Notes: a model not told the origin generated them from the letters alone. 37,277 nucleotides of DNA from Candidatus Lambdaproteobacteria bacterium RIFOXYD2_FULL_56_26 (GCA_001783715.1 MFNF01000018.1:1-37277); one strand, 5' to 3'; positions 10,127 to 19,404 are shown, counted from the stretch's first letter. A program made the numbers and translations.

Positions 10127-12541
10127 ATGAAGTTATTCTCACGGATTTTCCTCACCGGAATCCTGGCCCTGTGGTTGGGTTGGGGACCGAGTTGTCGGGC
10201 CGCAACGGTCTTGTTGGCAGAGAACACCGACCTGGTGGACCTGGGCTGGTCCGCCGAGGTTTGGCCGGACCCGACCGGCCAAGCGACTCTGTCACAGGCC
10301 CAGTCTGAAACCACTCCCTACCGACCCTTGCACCAAAGGTACGTCAACCGGATAGAAGAAGGGGTTTATTGGTACCGGGTTCGGATCCATCGGCAGCCCG
10401 ACGACCTCCGCAGCTGGGTCCTCAAGGTGGGCCTGCTGACCATGCCGACCCAAGTCTATCTGGTCCCCCTGGGCCCTACAGGGGAACCGCAAGCCCCCCA
10501 GGAAGTCCCCCTTTGGCGGCCCGAGCCGAAATACCGGCACTACCAGTTCCAGCTGGACTCGGCCCCGGATTGGTGGCTCTACGTCCGCACCCAGTCGCTC
10601 CACTGGGACATCAACTGGCTGAGGCTTACCACCGGTACAAAACACCTGCAAATCCACTCTTCCGAGCTGGTGTTCCAGTCTTTTTATTATGGTTCCATCC
10701 TGGTGATGGCGGCGTTTAATCTGCTTTTGTTCTTTTCCACCAAAGACCGGATTTATTTGTATTATGTAGCCTCCCTGTTCAGCTACATGGGATTCCAGGC
10801 CTTGGCGATCGATTACCTGCCCTTGGGTTGGGGGGAGTTGGGGGTGGAACGGCTCAATATTTATACCCCTTACGCCTACATTTCGGCAGTACCGGTCTCC
10901 CTGTTTTTTACCCGGCTGACCCAAAAGATGTTGGACTCCAAGGCTCTGATGCCTCGGGTGCACCGGTGGATGAACGGGTTGTTGGTTTATGCGGTCTTGC
11001 TGTTGTTGATTTTTCCCTGGGCCAATGTACAGGTGTTGTTTTTGACTGTCAGCCCGCTGGGCTTTTTGCTGCCGATCTTGAGCCTTTGGGCCGGGGTGAC
11101 CGCATGGCGGCGGGGCCACAGGAGCGCCAAGTTTTATCTGGTCGCCTTCATTTTTTACCAGTTTGGCCTGACCTTGTTCACCTTGGGCTTTTTGGACTTC
11201 CATCCCTTTGGGTTGGACTTTTACCAAGTGTCGGTGAACCTCAAGGTGGCTTCGATGCTGGAGATCGTCCTCTTGGCCTTTGCCTTGGGGGACCGGTACA
11301 ACGGCATCAAGGCCGAAACCATTGCCTCCCAAAAACAGGTGATCGAGCTGGGACACAAGTATGCGCTGGACCTGGAAGCGGAAGTGGCGGAGCGGACTCA
11401 TGATCTGGCCCTGGCCAACCAAACCAAGGACAAGTTCTTTTCGATCATCGCCCACGACCTGCGGGGGCCGGTCGGCAGCCTGTCGGTGATCTTTAACGAG
11501 GTGCTGGGGTCCGGCCAGGACTTGGATACCGAGCTGTTTGAAACGGTCCGAACCAGCATCCGCAACACCCACCAACTGCTTGAAGACCTGCTCAGTTGGG
11601 CCAAAAGCCAGCAACAGGAGATTGAAATCCATCCTCAGGACATTTTGGTGGGGCAGGTAGTGACCCCCTGCCTGGAACTGTTCACCGGCCCGGCCTCGCT
11701 CAAGGGAATTCGGCTGGTCCAGGACGACCCCCTGGACGCAGTGGTTTTTGCCGACCCTTCCCTGATCACCACTGTGGTCCGCAACCTGATCAACAATGCG
11801 ATCAAGTTCACCTTTGAAGACGGAACCATCCACCTGGGGTACCGGGTCCTGGGGGACCGGGTGGAGGTTTATGTGGCCGACAATGGGGTGGGGATGAATG
11901 CGGAGGTGGCCGCAAAGTTGTTTAAGGTGGGGGAAAAGGCCCAGAGTACCCCCGGGACCCGCAGCGAATCCGGCTCGGGGTTGGGGTTGATCCTTTGTGC
12001 CGAGTTCCTGGCCAAAAGCGGCGGGCAAATCGGCGTGGAATCCTCCCCCGGCCAGGGAAGCCGGTTTTGGTTTACCCTGCCCAAAGGCCAAGCCCAACCC
12101 GCCGGTCCCGACCTGGAATCTCCGGCTTGGTTGGCCAAAGTGGCGGGGCTCAAGGTTCTGGTGGTGGAAGACAACCCGCTGCACCAAGAGAGTACCGGCA
12201 AGGTGCTCAAGGACTTGAACGTCCAATTTGAAGTGGCGGACAACGGCCAAACGGCGGTTTGGCGGGCCGTCGCCGCTCCCTTTGATCTGATCCTGATGGA
12301 CATAGACCTGCCCCAGCTCAACGGGCTGGAAGCGACGTGGCAGATCAGAAACCAAGCCAAACCGGCACCTTGGATTCTGGCGCTTTCCTCCTACTCCAAA
12401 ACGGAATTGGCCCGTCTCACCGCCGCAGAACTTTTTGAGGGTTCGCTCAACAAACCTTTGTCCAAAACCCAATTTTTGTCCCTTTTGGTCCCCCTCTTGG
12501 AGCAGCGGGCGGCAAAGGAGGGAGCGGCGGAGAGGGTTTAA
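10127..12541 (+). CDS. 7TMR-DISM hybrid histidine kinase, copy 1
   Basis: An 804-residue inner-membrane hybrid sensor kinase. A signal peptide ends near residue 25 (CRAATVLL). Residues ~40-170 form a periplasmic DISMED2-like beta domain with QRYVNRIEEGVYWYRVRIHR. Seven membrane helices span ~183-390. A coiled coil (~395-430) leads to the phosphoacceptor H443 in FFSIIAHDLRGPVGSLSV. The ATPase has NLINNAIKF (N box), VADNGVGM (G1) and SGSGLGLILCAEF (G2). A C-terminal receiver (~675-795) carries VVEDN, the phosphorylatable D725 in LILMDIDLPQLNGLEA, a serine in ALSSYSK and K in LNKPLSK, so all catalytic residues are present. DISMED2 domains are thought to bind carbohydrates or other ligands. There is no adjacent HPt or output protein. 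It is a tandem paralogue of the next gene. Confidence 0.93.
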   Translation: MKLFSRIFLTGILALWLGWGPSCRAATVLLAENTDLVDLGWSAEVWPDPTGQATLSQAQSETTPYRPLHQRYVNRIEEGVYWYRVRIHRQPDDLRSWVLKVGLLTMPTQVYLVPLGPTGEPQAPQEVPLWRPEPKYRHYQFQLDSAPDWWLYVRTQSLHWDINWLRLTTGTKHLQIHSSELVFQSFYYGSILVMAAFNLLLFFSTKDRIYLYYVASLFSYMGFQALAIDYLPLGWGELGVERLNIYTPYAYISAVPVSLFFTRLTQKMLDSKALMPRVHRWMNGLLVYAVLLLLIFPWANVQVLFLTVSPLGFLLPILSLWAGVTAWRRGHRSAKFYLVAFIFYQFGLTLFTLGFLDFHPFGLDFYQVSVNLKVASMLEIVLLAFALGDRYNGIKAETIASQKQVIELGHKYALDLEAEVAERTHDLALANQTKDKFFSIIAHDLRGPVGSLSVIFNEVLGSGQDLDTELFETVRTSIRNTHQLLEDLLSWAKSQQQEIEIHPQDILVGQVVTPCLELFTGPASLKGIRLVQDDPLDAVVFADPSLITTVVRNLINNAIKFTFEDGTIHLGYRVLGDRVEVYVADNGVGMNAEVAAKLFKVGEKAQSTPGTRSESGSGLGLILCAEFLAKSGGQIGVESSPGQGSRFWFTLPKGQAQPAGPDLESPAWLAKVAGLKVLVVEDNPLHQESTGKVLKDLNVQFEVADNGQTAVWRAVAAPFDLILMDIDLPQLNGLEATWQIRNQAKPAPWILALSSYSKTELARLTAAELFEGSLNKPLSKTQFLSLLVPLLEQRAAKEGAAERV

Positions 12542-12709
12542 GGTTTTTATTTTCGGGGCCAGAACAGTGGGAACCCGGCCAGCCCCATGACCGGGACTCA
12601 TGCGTGGATTCCCGGAGGCACCAAGTTTTTATAGTTCTTGCCGATTGGGTGGGGACTGGCTAATCTATGCAAAGATTCAAATATCACCTGACAACTCTCC
12701 TTACCCAGC

Positions 12710-15088
12710 ATGTTTCTTCGATGGAAGTCCAAGGCCAGCCTTGGACTGTTGGCCTTCTTGTGTTTGGTCCAGGGAGGTTTTGCGGCAACGGTGGAACTGG
12801 GGCCGGCGGTCCAAGAAGTGGCGCTGGGGCCTATGGCCGAAGTTTGGGTGGACGATTCTGGACAGGCAACTTTGGAGCAGGTCCGGGAGGGCCGGGCCGA
12901 CTTTAGGCCGCTCGGGCAAAGGTACGTCAACCGCCAGGATGCTCGGGTTTATTGGTACCGGGTCCGGTTGCACAAAGACCCGGCGGACCTGCGGGACTGG
13001 ATGGTCAAAACCAGTCTGGCCACCAACCCCACCCGGGTTTGGTTGGTTCCGTTGGGCACAAAATCCGAGGCCCCCATTGCCGCACCGCTTTGGCGGTTTG
13101 AATCCCAGTTTTCCCATTTTCTGTTGCGGTTGGACCAAGCCACCGATTGGGAGCTGTACCTACGCACCGAGACGGTGGTTTGGAATCTCAACTGGCTGCA
13201 ACTCTCCTCCCAGCAAAGACAACAAGAGCTGACCATCCGGCAGGCGGTGATCCAGGCGCTTTATTACGGCTCCATGCTGGTGATGTTGGGGTACAATCTG
13301 TTGTTGTTCCTTTCCATCCGGGATCGGCTGTACCTTTATTACGTCTTGGCGCTGGCCACCGCCTTGGTCTTCCACAGCATGGCGGTGGACCTGCTGGCGG
13401 CCTATTGGCTGTCCCCTGAGGCAGGGTACAGCCCGACCTTGTACTCTCGGTTGGGCTTTGCCGCTTCCTTTCCGGCGGTGATTGCTTTTTTGTTGTTCAC
13501 CCAACAAATGTTGGAAACCAAGCGGTTGATGCCCTGGGTCCACCGGTTGATGAATGGCTTGGTCGCCTACTCGGCTTTGGGGCTGCTGGCGTTTCCCTGG
13601 GAAAGCCTGGAATTCCTGAAGCTGGCGGTGAGTGTGCCCGGCTTTTTTATGCCCCTTTTGAGTCTGATTGCCGGGCTGCTGGCCTGGAGGGCCGGGCAAC
13701 CTTCGGCCAAGTATTTTTTGGTCGCCTTTTTGCTCCAACAATCGGCGGTCAGCCTTTTTGCCCTGGGCTTTTGGGGCTATGAGCCCTTGGGGATGGACCT
13801 GTACCAAAACGTAGTGAATACCAAAATCGCTTCGGTTCTGGAGATACTCCTCTTGGCCTTTGCCCTGGGGGACCGGTACAACGGGATCAAGGGAGAGGTG
13901 ATCCGCTCCCAACGGGAGATCATCACCCTAGGGGAGCGGCACGCCCAGGAGCTGGAATTTAAGGTCGAGGAACGGACTCGGGAATTGTCCTTGGCCAACC
14001 AAACCAAGGACAGGTTTTTTTCCATCATCGCCCATGACTTGCGGGGGCCGATCGGCAGCCTGTCGGTGTTTTTTAACGAGATGTTGAAACAGCCCTCGGA
14101 CCTGGACCAGGGCATGTTCAAGGTAGTCAGAAGCACCACCCGTAACACCCACCAACTGCTCGAAGACCTGCTCGGTTGGGCCAGAAGCCAGCGGCAGGAA
14201 ATTGCGCTGGACACCGAACATTTTCCGGTCCGCAAAGTGGTGGAGGTTTGTTTTGAGCTGTTGGCCGGTGCGGCGGCCCAAAAGAACATTCCCCTGGTCG
14301 CCGGTCCGGGGCTGGACCTATACGTGGCTGCGGACCCCTCGATGGTCACCACGGTGGTCCGCAATCTGGTCGGCAACGCCGTCAAGTTTAGCCCCGAAAG
14401 TGGGCAGGTCACCTTGTCGGCCCGGAAAACCGACGACGGTCAAGTGGAAGTCGGCGTGACCGACCACGGCATTGGGGTACCGCCGGGGATATTGGACAAA
14501 CTGTTCAAGGCCGGAGAAAAGATTCATTCCCAACCCGGCACCAATCGGGAGACCGGTTCCGGGTTGGGGTTGGTCTTGTGCGCCGAGTTTGTGGCGAAAA
14601 ATGGAGGGCAAATCGGGGTGCAATCCCAGGTCGGCCAGGGCAGTCGCTTTTGGTTTACCTTACCCCAGGGAACCCCTTCGGAAGTGGTGCCGGACTTGGA
14701 AGACCCCGATTTTTTGGCGCAGGTGGGCGGCCTCAAGGTCCTGGTGGCCGAAGACAACGGGCTGCACCAAGAGACCACCGCCAAGGTGCTGCAAGACCTG
14801 GGGATGGAGTTTCAATTGGCCCAAAACGGGTTGGAGGCGGTGGCAATGGCTGGAGCCGTTCGGTTTAACTTGGTGTTGATGGACATTGACCTGCCGGGGC
14901 TCAACGGCCTGGAGGCGACTAGGCGGATCCGCCAACACCAAAGCCCCGCTCCCTGGGTCTTGGCGCTCTCCGCCTACTCCAAGCCGGAGTTGGACGAACG
15001 GGCCGAAGCGGTCGAGTTTGAGGGCTACATCAACAAGCCGCTGTCAAGGACGGAGCTTTTGGTATTGCTGCGCCCTCTCTTGGCTTAA
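12710..15088 (+). CDS. 7TMR-DISM hybrid histidine kinase, copy 2
   Basis: A 792-residue paralogue of the upstream kinase with the same domain order: signal peptide to about residue 25 (GGFAATVEL), DISMED2-like domain with QRYVNRQDARVYWYRVRLHK, seven membrane helices (~180-390), coiled coil, then HisKA with H442 in FFSIIAHDLRGPIGSLSV. The ATPase shows NLVGNAVKF, VTDHGIGV and GSGLGLVLCAEF. The receiver has VAEDN, D in LVLMDIDLPGLNGLEA, ALSAYSK and INKPLSR. Most divergence from copy 1 is in the periplasmic domain and the loops between helices, suggesting a changed ligand with a kept phosphorelay. It starts 168 bp after copy 1, with no clear promoter or terminator between them. It is convergent with the MCP gene, 18 bp away. 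Confidence 0.93.
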   Translation: MFLRWKSKASLGLLAFLCLVQGGFAATVELGPAVQEVALGPMAEVWVDDSGQATLEQVREGRADFRPLGQRYVNRQDARVYWYRVRLHKDPADLRDWMVKTSLATNPTRVWLVPLGTKSEAPIAAPLWRFESQFSHFLLRLDQATDWELYLRTETVVWNLNWLQLSSQQRQQELTIRQAVIQALYYGSMLVMLGYNLLLFLSIRDRLYLYYVLALATALVFHSMAVDLLAAYWLSPEAGYSPTLYSRLGFAASFPAVIAFLLFTQQMLETKRLMPWVHRLMNGLVAYSALGLLAFPWESLEFLKLAVSVPGFFMPLLSLIAGLLAWRAGQPSAKYFLVAFLLQQSAVSLFALGFWGYEPLGMDLYQNVVNTKIASVLEILLLAFALGDRYNGIKGEVIRSQREIITLGERHAQELEFKVEERTRELSLANQTKDRFFSIIAHDLRGPIGSLSVFFNEMLKQPSDLDQGMFKVVRSTTRNTHQLLEDLLGWARSQRQEIALDTEHFPVRKVVEVCFELLAGAAAQKNIPLVAGPGLDLYVAADPSMVTTVVRNLVGNAVKFSPESGQVTLSARKTDDGQVEVGVTDHGIGVPPGILDKLFKAGEKIHSQPGTNRETGSGLGLVLCAEFVAKNGGQIGVQSQVGQGSRFWFTLPQGTPSEVVPDLEDPDFLAQVGGLKVLVAEDNGLHQETTAKVLQDLGMEFQLAQNGLEAVAMAGAVRFNLVLMDIDLPGLNGLEATRRIRQHQSPAPWVLALSAYSKPELDERAEAVEFEGYINKPLSRTELLVLLRPLLA

Positions 15089-15106
15089 GCCCGGTTCTCC
15101 AAAACC

Positions 15107-17161
15107 TTAGAATTCCGCAAAGTCGTCTCGCAACGGGATTGACTCGCTGGGTTTGATTTTTCTGCGTACCGATGCGGCGGTAGGCTGGGCCGGTTCACGG
15201 GTCAGGTCTTCGGAACGCAACTCCAGCCGGTTGCCCTTGGGCCGAATGGCCGGTGGGGCCTTGGGAGCCGGGGCCTGTTGCCTCTGTGGCTGGGAATGGC
15301 CTTGGGCCTGCAATTTCGCCCCTACTTCCTGGGCTAGGTCGGAGACCAGATCATGCATCATTTTTGCCTGGGCGCTCAACTGTTCGGCTGCCGAAGCGGT
15401 TTCTTCGGCGTTGGCGGCGTTGGACTGGGTGACTTGGTCCATCTGGATCACCGCTTGGCTGACCTGATGGATGCCGTTGGCCTGTTCGATGGAAGCGGTG
15501 GCAATCAGCTGGACCGCCTGGGTGGCTTTTTCGATCTTCTCGGCCTGGACCTGAGCGCTTTGGCTCAGGCTCTCCAGTTCCTCTCCCACCTGGGTGGATC
15601 GGTCCAAGATTTCCTTTAAGACCCGTTCTCCTTGTTTGACCTGGGCAATCCCGACTTCCGCCCGTTTGGCCGATTCTTTGATCAGGTTGGCTACGTCCTT
15701 GGCTGCGGCCTTGGAGGATTCAGCCAGCTTGGACACCTCGTTGGCTACCACCGAGAAGCCCTTGCCCGACTCTCCCGCACGGGCCGCTTCAATGGCGGCG
15801 TTGGTCGCCAACATTTTGGTTTGGTGGGTGATCTCGTTGATTACTTCCATGATGTCGGTGATCCGGCGGCTGGAATCGGCGATTTGGTCCATCGCCTGGT
15901 TGATAGCGGTCATCGCCTGGGCCCCTTGGCCTGCCGCTTTTTTGGCTTGGTCGGCCAACTTGGAGGCGGACTTGGCTCCTTGGGTGGACTGGACCATCAT
16001 CTCCTTGACCTGCTGCATTTGGGCGGCCGTTTCCTTGGCCGCCTCGGAATTTTGTTCGGTCTGGCTGTTCATCTCTTCCATGGAGGCCGAAGTTTGCTCC
16101 AGGCTTGCCGCCTGTTCGGTCGCTCCTTCGGAGAGCTGCTGGCTCCCTCGGGCGATCTCTTCGGACGCAGCCGCCACCTGAGAAGCGGAGCTGTCCAGGT
16201 CGGCGGAAAGCTTGAGCAGCAGGTTGGTCAGGTTGCGGACGAACCAAAGGACAAACACCAGGGAACCGACCAACCCCGTCAGAGCCGCTGTCCACAAGAG
16301 AGTTTTGGAAAGGTTGATCTGGCTGTTGATCGAACCGCTGATCTCTTGGGTTTCCTTGGCTTCAGCTTCGGCCAATTGGCTGGCCAGTCCGGTGATGGTC
16401 AAGGTGGCGGACTCTACGTTGTCCATCTGCTCGCTTAACATCAACTGGGCTTGGGCGAGGCTGTCAAAGCTCTCCCGGTATGCCGAAAGTTCCCTCAGCA
16501 ACTTTGCCTTGTCCCCCACGGAGAGCCTGGAATTCTGGATCTTTTGGCCCAAAATCTGGGCGGCCTCCTGGTGGCCCAAAAGGTACTTTTCCCCATGTCG
16601 GAGCAGAAAGTCCTTTTCGGTGCGCCGCAGTTCCAGGTAGGCGATTTGGATCGTCTCCAGCTCCTGCCTTTTGACCTCCACCTCCAGCTGGTGGATGGAG
16701 GTACGCATCGCTCCCATGAGCCCCAATTCTTCGTTGAGGCCAATTTTTTCCGACAACTGCTGGGTCTTTTTGGCCTCTTCTTGGATGTTCCCGGCCAAGA
16801 GCAGGACCAAGTCGTAGCTCTTGAGGGTTTCCTCGTCGAAGGTCAACTTCTGGATGTCCTTGGCTTCATCCATGGCTTTGCCGATCTGCTCCAAGGCAGA
16901 TTGGACCAAGGCGGCATCGGGAGCCCGGAAGTATTTGTACAAGGCCAGTTCCGCCTCAATGGCGTAAGAGCGAATCTTGAAGACCCGGTGTTCGTGTTGC
17001 ACCTGGGTCAGCAAGTCTCCCCGCAGGGTTTTGTCGATCGAGCCGAATTGGTAGATGCTGTAGCCCGAGAGTATGGCCAGCACTACCAGAGTAAAGCCAA
17101 ACCCGCCGGACAGCTTTTGTCCGATGGTCAGCTTTCTCCAAGAGGATGTATTAAGGTTCAT
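15107..17161 (-). CDS. Methyl-accepting chemotaxis protein with HBM-like sensor and no HAMP
   Basis: A 684-residue transmembrane chemoreceptor. TM1 is at ~20-38 and TM2 near 287-308 ([20 protein letters not shown]). The ~250-residue periplasmic part is all-helical. It contains [19 protein letters not shown], like the helical bimodular (HBM) sensor, which binds small organic acids in known cases. The cytoplasmic tip has [20 protein letters not shown] and then [16 protein letters not shown], the CheA/CheW-contact hairpin. No HAMP linker is visible: TM2 runs directly into the signalling coiled coil ([20 protein letters not shown]). The tail is a Pro/Gln-rich linker ending RDDFAEF, with no NWETF-type CheR tether. 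The upstream region shows no clear sigma-28 site. It is convergent with the hybrid kinases. Confidence 0.93.
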   Translation of the reverse strand: MNLNTSSWRKLTIGQKLSGGFGFTLVVLAILSGYSIYQFGSIDKTLRGDLLTQVQHEHRVFKIRSYAIEAELALYKYFRAPDAALVQSALEQIGKAMDEAKDIQKLTFDEETLKSYDLVLLLAGNIQEEAKKTQQLSEKIGLNEELGLMGAMRTSIHQLEVEVKRQELETIQIAYLELRRTEKDFLLRHGEKYLLGHQEAAQILGQKIQNSRLSVGDKAKLLRELSAYRESFDSLAQAQLMLSEQMDNVESATLTITGLASQLAEAEAKETQEISGSINSQINLSKTLLWTAALTGLVGSLVFVLWFVRNLTNLLLKLSADLDSSASQVAAASEEIARGSQQLSEGATEQAASLEQTSASMEEMNSQTEQNSEAAKETAAQMQQVKEMMVQSTQGAKSASKLADQAKKAAGQGAQAMTAINQAMDQIADSSRRITDIMEVINEITHQTKMLATNAAIEAARAGESGKGFSVVANEVSKLAESSKAAAKDVANLIKESAKRAEVGIAQVKQGERVLKEILDRSTQVGEELESLSQSAQVQAEKIEKATQAVQLIATASIEQANGIHQVSQAVIQMDQVTQSNAANAEETASAAEQLSAQAKMMHDLVSDLAQEVGAKLQAQGHSQPQRQQAPAPKAPPAIRPKGNRLELRSEDLTREPAQPTAASVRRKIKPSESIPLRDDFAEF

Positions 17162-17249
17162 GGCAACTTTGTCTCAAAAGGGGCGGTGCATGTAGTGCCC
17201 GAATCACAAAGAAAGGTTGGTCCCAGCTCCGCTGCTGGATATGCGGGTT

Positions 17250-17278
17250 TTGTTCCAAGCTGGACAAGAGCATACAAA
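17250..17278 (+). promoter_or_regulatory. weak sigma-70-like promoter before the TerB-like gene
   Basis: TTGTTC (17250-17255) and TACAAA (17273-17278) are spaced by 17 bp. The -35 overlaps a near-palindrome TTGTTCCA-AGC-TGGACAA (17250-17267). If real, transcription would begin about 17285 and the later ATG at 17318 would be the better start of the gene. Hexamer matches are modest. Confidence 0.25.
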
Positions 17279-17287
17279 TAAGTAAGC

Positions 17288-18124
17288 ATGAGGGGCAAAC
17301 CTAAAATTTGGGTGCCTATGAAACCGATTTGGATGTGGGTCAGTCAGCTTGATTTTGAAGGCCTGGAGGAGCGGCACAAGGCTTGGGTGACCCAAGCGGT
17401 GGCCGGGGCTCTGGTGGCCGACGGAGTGGTGGCCGAAGCTGAAAAGCCGCATTTGGCGGCGCTGTTGGAGATGATCGAGCCCTTCCCGGCGCTCAAACAA
17501 CTGGCTTGGGACATCATCTGGGCCAAAAAGTCGGCCCGGCTCGAAAAGATCGACCTGGACCCCCAAACGGCGGTCAAGGTTTACAAAATCGTGTTGGAAA
17601 TCGCCGCCGCCGACCTTTCCCTGCACCCCCATGAGATTCGGTTTTTGTTGGACCTAAGCGAGAAGTTGAGCCTGCCCAAGGCCCAGGCAAGGCAGCTGCT
17701 CAAGTCCACCTTGCAGGTGATGCGCATCGACTACCTCTTGACCATGAAGAGTATGTTGGGCCCTACCGAACGGGAGTGGCTGGCTACCGCCATTGTCCAG
17801 CTGGTCTGGGCCGACGGAGTGGTGGAGGCCAGGGAAACCCTGTTTTTGAGTCACCTCTTCGACCTCATCTCTGATGAACCGGAGTTGATGAAACAACTGA
17901 GGGAAGCGCCGCAAAGCCTGGACTTGGAAAAATTGGGCAGCCCTCATTTCGGCACCGAGTTTGCCGAAACCATTTTGCGGTACCTGACTGAAATGACCTT
18001 GAGCGACGAGAGGCTGGAGCCCTTTGGCCTGGATGTGGCTCGGGTGGCCGGGAAGAGAATGGGCATCACCCCGGAGCGGGCGGAAGAACTGATTTTGGAA
18101 ACCGGCAAGATCCTAGGTTTCTAG
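17288..18124 (+). CDS. Double TerB-like domain protein
   Basis: A 278-residue soluble, mostly helical protein (268 if it starts at the ATG at 17318; neither start has a good ribosome site). Two similar halves each carry the TerB-type pattern of an acidic ADG(V/x)V.E.E motif between helices: VAGALVADGVVAEAEKPHLA at ~30-50, and IVQLVWADGVVEARETLFLS at ~170-190. Between them lies a further helical segment with AAADLSLHPHEIRFLLDLSE of the same type. TerB-like domains bind metal ions in tellurite-resistance proteins and appear in DjlA-like co-chaperones. Their role in stand-alone proteins is unclear. No membrane segment is seen. Its 3' end overlaps the next, convergent gene by 12 bp. Fold assignment is inference from the repeated motif. 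Confidence 0.75.
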   Translation: MRGKPKIWVPMKPIWMWVSQLDFEGLEERHKAWVTQAVAGALVADGVVAEAEKPHLAALLEMIEPFPALKQLAWDIIWAKKSARLEKIDLDPQTAVKVYKIVLEIAAADLSLHPHEIRFLLDLSEKLSLPKAQARQLLKSTLQVMRIDYLLTMKSMLGPTEREWLATAIVQLVWADGVVEARETLFLSHLFDLISDEPELMKQLREAPQSLDLEKLGSPHFGTEFAETILRYLTEMTLSDERLEPFGLDVARVAGKRMGITPERAEELILETGKILGF

Positions 18125-18481
18125 GGTCCCCTGGACCAAAGCGCCAAAAGGTTGCGGGAATTGGGACTCCCCGAGCAGGGCTAGGCCCTGGGCTTTGGCC
18201 TTGGGGTTGTGGAAGGCCACCAGATTGCGGGAACCCTTTTGGTAGCCCAAGCCGTGGGCTCCTTCGGACCGGCGGTTGGTTTGGTAGAGTTCGTACCCCT
18301 GGCCCCGTCGCCATTCCAAGACCTGCTCGTCAAACAACAGTTGCAGGTGGGTCAGCTGGTCCTCTTCATCAAGCCACAAAAACAAAAAAATCCCCGGGTC
18401 CTCCTCACAAACCAAACTGTGCTTGAACAAGCCCTGCTCCAGCAGGGTGGAACTTTGACTTTTGATCTTGTAGAATCTCAT
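18113..18481 (-). CDS. Small protein of unknown function
   Basis: A 122-residue frame with no family I recognise. It has alternating polar and hydrophobic stretches (GIFLFLWLDEEDQLTHLQLL, then FDEQVLEWRRGQGYELYQTN) that look like a beta-rich small domain, with no signal peptide or membrane helix. Its codon pattern resembles the neighbouring genes, and the opposite-strand frame is less protein-like. The last 12 bp overlap the end of the TerB-like gene tail to tail. The start ATG at 18481 lacks a clear ribosome site. It lies alone on the minus strand between plus-strand genes. Confidence 0.6.
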   Translation of the reverse strand: MRFYKIKSQSSTLLEQGLFKHSLVCEEDPGIFLFLWLDEEDQLTHLQLLFDEQVLEWRRGQGYELYQTNRRSEGAHGLGYQKGSRNLVAFHNPKAKAQGLALLGESQFPQPFGALVQGTLET

Positions 18482-18581
18482 CGGTGAAACCGTATCTTGG
18501 TTGGATCGAAGGCTTGGCTTGTCTTTGTGGTCCCAAGTTGTTACACCTGTTGTGAACCCACATTCCCCTGCAGGGCTAAGG

Positions 18582-19268
18582 ATGGAACGATTTAAGGGGC
18601 TTGACCCGGACCAGGTCGGGCAGTTTTACCAACAGATTACCGACCACGTGCTTTCCGAAGGCGGTGTGGCGGAGCTGAGCTATGCTCCCCAAGAACACCT
18701 GCTCCGGGCGAAGCTATCACACCCCGCTTCCAAAGGGAACAGCGTCGATGACATTGGCCGGATCTTTTGCTTGGCCGCCAAAGAGGTGCTGATCGCCGCC
18801 ACGGGCCAAGAGGTCCAGTATGCCAAAACCATCCAGCAGGTCCCCTCGATCCACCTCAAGCCCGATGTCGGCAGCTTCGTAGAGTTTTCCGGGGACTACA
18901 CCGGCCTTTTGATCACCAACTTTTCGGCCCGTGCTGCCATGGAGGTTTACCGGGGGCAGATGTTGCACATGGGGATGGGGGCAGAGGACTTGGCCCTGGA
19001 GCACACCTCCGACGAGGTGGTGGACACCATTGGGGAGCTGATCAACCAAGTGATCGGCAAGGCCAGGCTGCTGATCGAACAAAAGTATGGCCTTTCCGCC
19101 TACAACAGCCAACCCAAGGCGATTGCCCTGACCGAATCGGTGACCCTTTCGATCGCCACCTTCAAGGACACCCAGTACCAGCTGCGCCGGTTGAGTTTCA
19201 AGATCAACGGTGCTCCGTTCCAGATTGAATTACAGATGGAAAACGTCCAATTCCAACCTGCCCCGTAA
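18582..19268 (+). CDS. DUF3334 / CheX-like protein
   Basis: A 228-residue protein. The segment from ATGQEVQYAKTIQQV through LKPDVGSFVEFSGDYTGLLI, the MLHMGMGAEDLALEHTSDEV block and ELINQVIGKARLLIEQKYGL matches what I know of DUF3334 proteins, a group distantly related to the CheX/CheC chemotaxis phosphatase fold. The acidic DEV...GELINQ segment corresponds to the helix carrying the E..N pair of CheX-type CheY phosphatases; both a Glu and an Asn are visible here. A role in dephosphorylating a CheY-like regulator is plausible but unproven. The ATG at 18582 is chosen because homology-like sequence begins soon after it; an upstream TTG at 18501 adds an unlikely extension. An MCP gene lies nearby. 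Confidence 0.8.
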   Translation: MERFKGLDPDQVGQFYQQITDHVLSEGGVAELSYAPQEHLLRAKLSHPASKGNSVDDIGRIFCLAAKEVLIAATGQEVQYAKTIQQVPSIHLKPDVGSFVEFSGDYTGLLITNFSARAAMEVYRGQMLHMGMGAEDLALEHTSDEVVDTIGELINQVIGKARLLIEQKYGLSAYNSQPKAIALTESVTLSIATFKDTQYQLRRLSFKINGAPFQIELQMENVQFQPAP

Positions 19269-19363
19269 GCCCCCCCATCCGGCCCGGCACCGCCGTCCCC
19301 GACCGCAAGCGCATCCCCCCAGATTTCGGGAGCCAAAGTCCAAGGGATGGCTCCGCTCTTTAC

Positions 19364-19404
19364 AAAGCCTTTTTGGCGGTTTAGTCTCCCCAAACGGCTT
19401 TTTT
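19364..19404 (+). terminator. possible weak terminator after the DUF3334 gene
   Basis: AAAGCC (19364-19369) can pair with GGCTTTTTT (19396-19404), and an inner GTTT/AAAC pair shortens the loop. A run of six T follows the stem. The stem is broken by an unpaired segment, so it is a weak candidate. Nothing else is obvious in the 205-bp gap before the FKBP gene. Confidence 0.3.

Larger units (their letters stand above)
10127..15088 (+). repeat. direct tandem gene duplication (two hybrid kinases)
   Basis: The two kinase genes align along their full length at protein level and in long blocks at DNA level, for example around 10340-10385 against 12918-12965 and around 11407-11510 against 13990-14090. 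The receiver and kinase parts are most alike; the periplasmic parts have diverged. This is an old tandem duplication in direct orientation. Confidence 0.85.

Noticed and set aside
10292-12601. A 769-codon open frame on the minus strand
   Set aside because: It mirrors the first hybrid kinase, whose motifs are unmistakable; the antisense translation has none.
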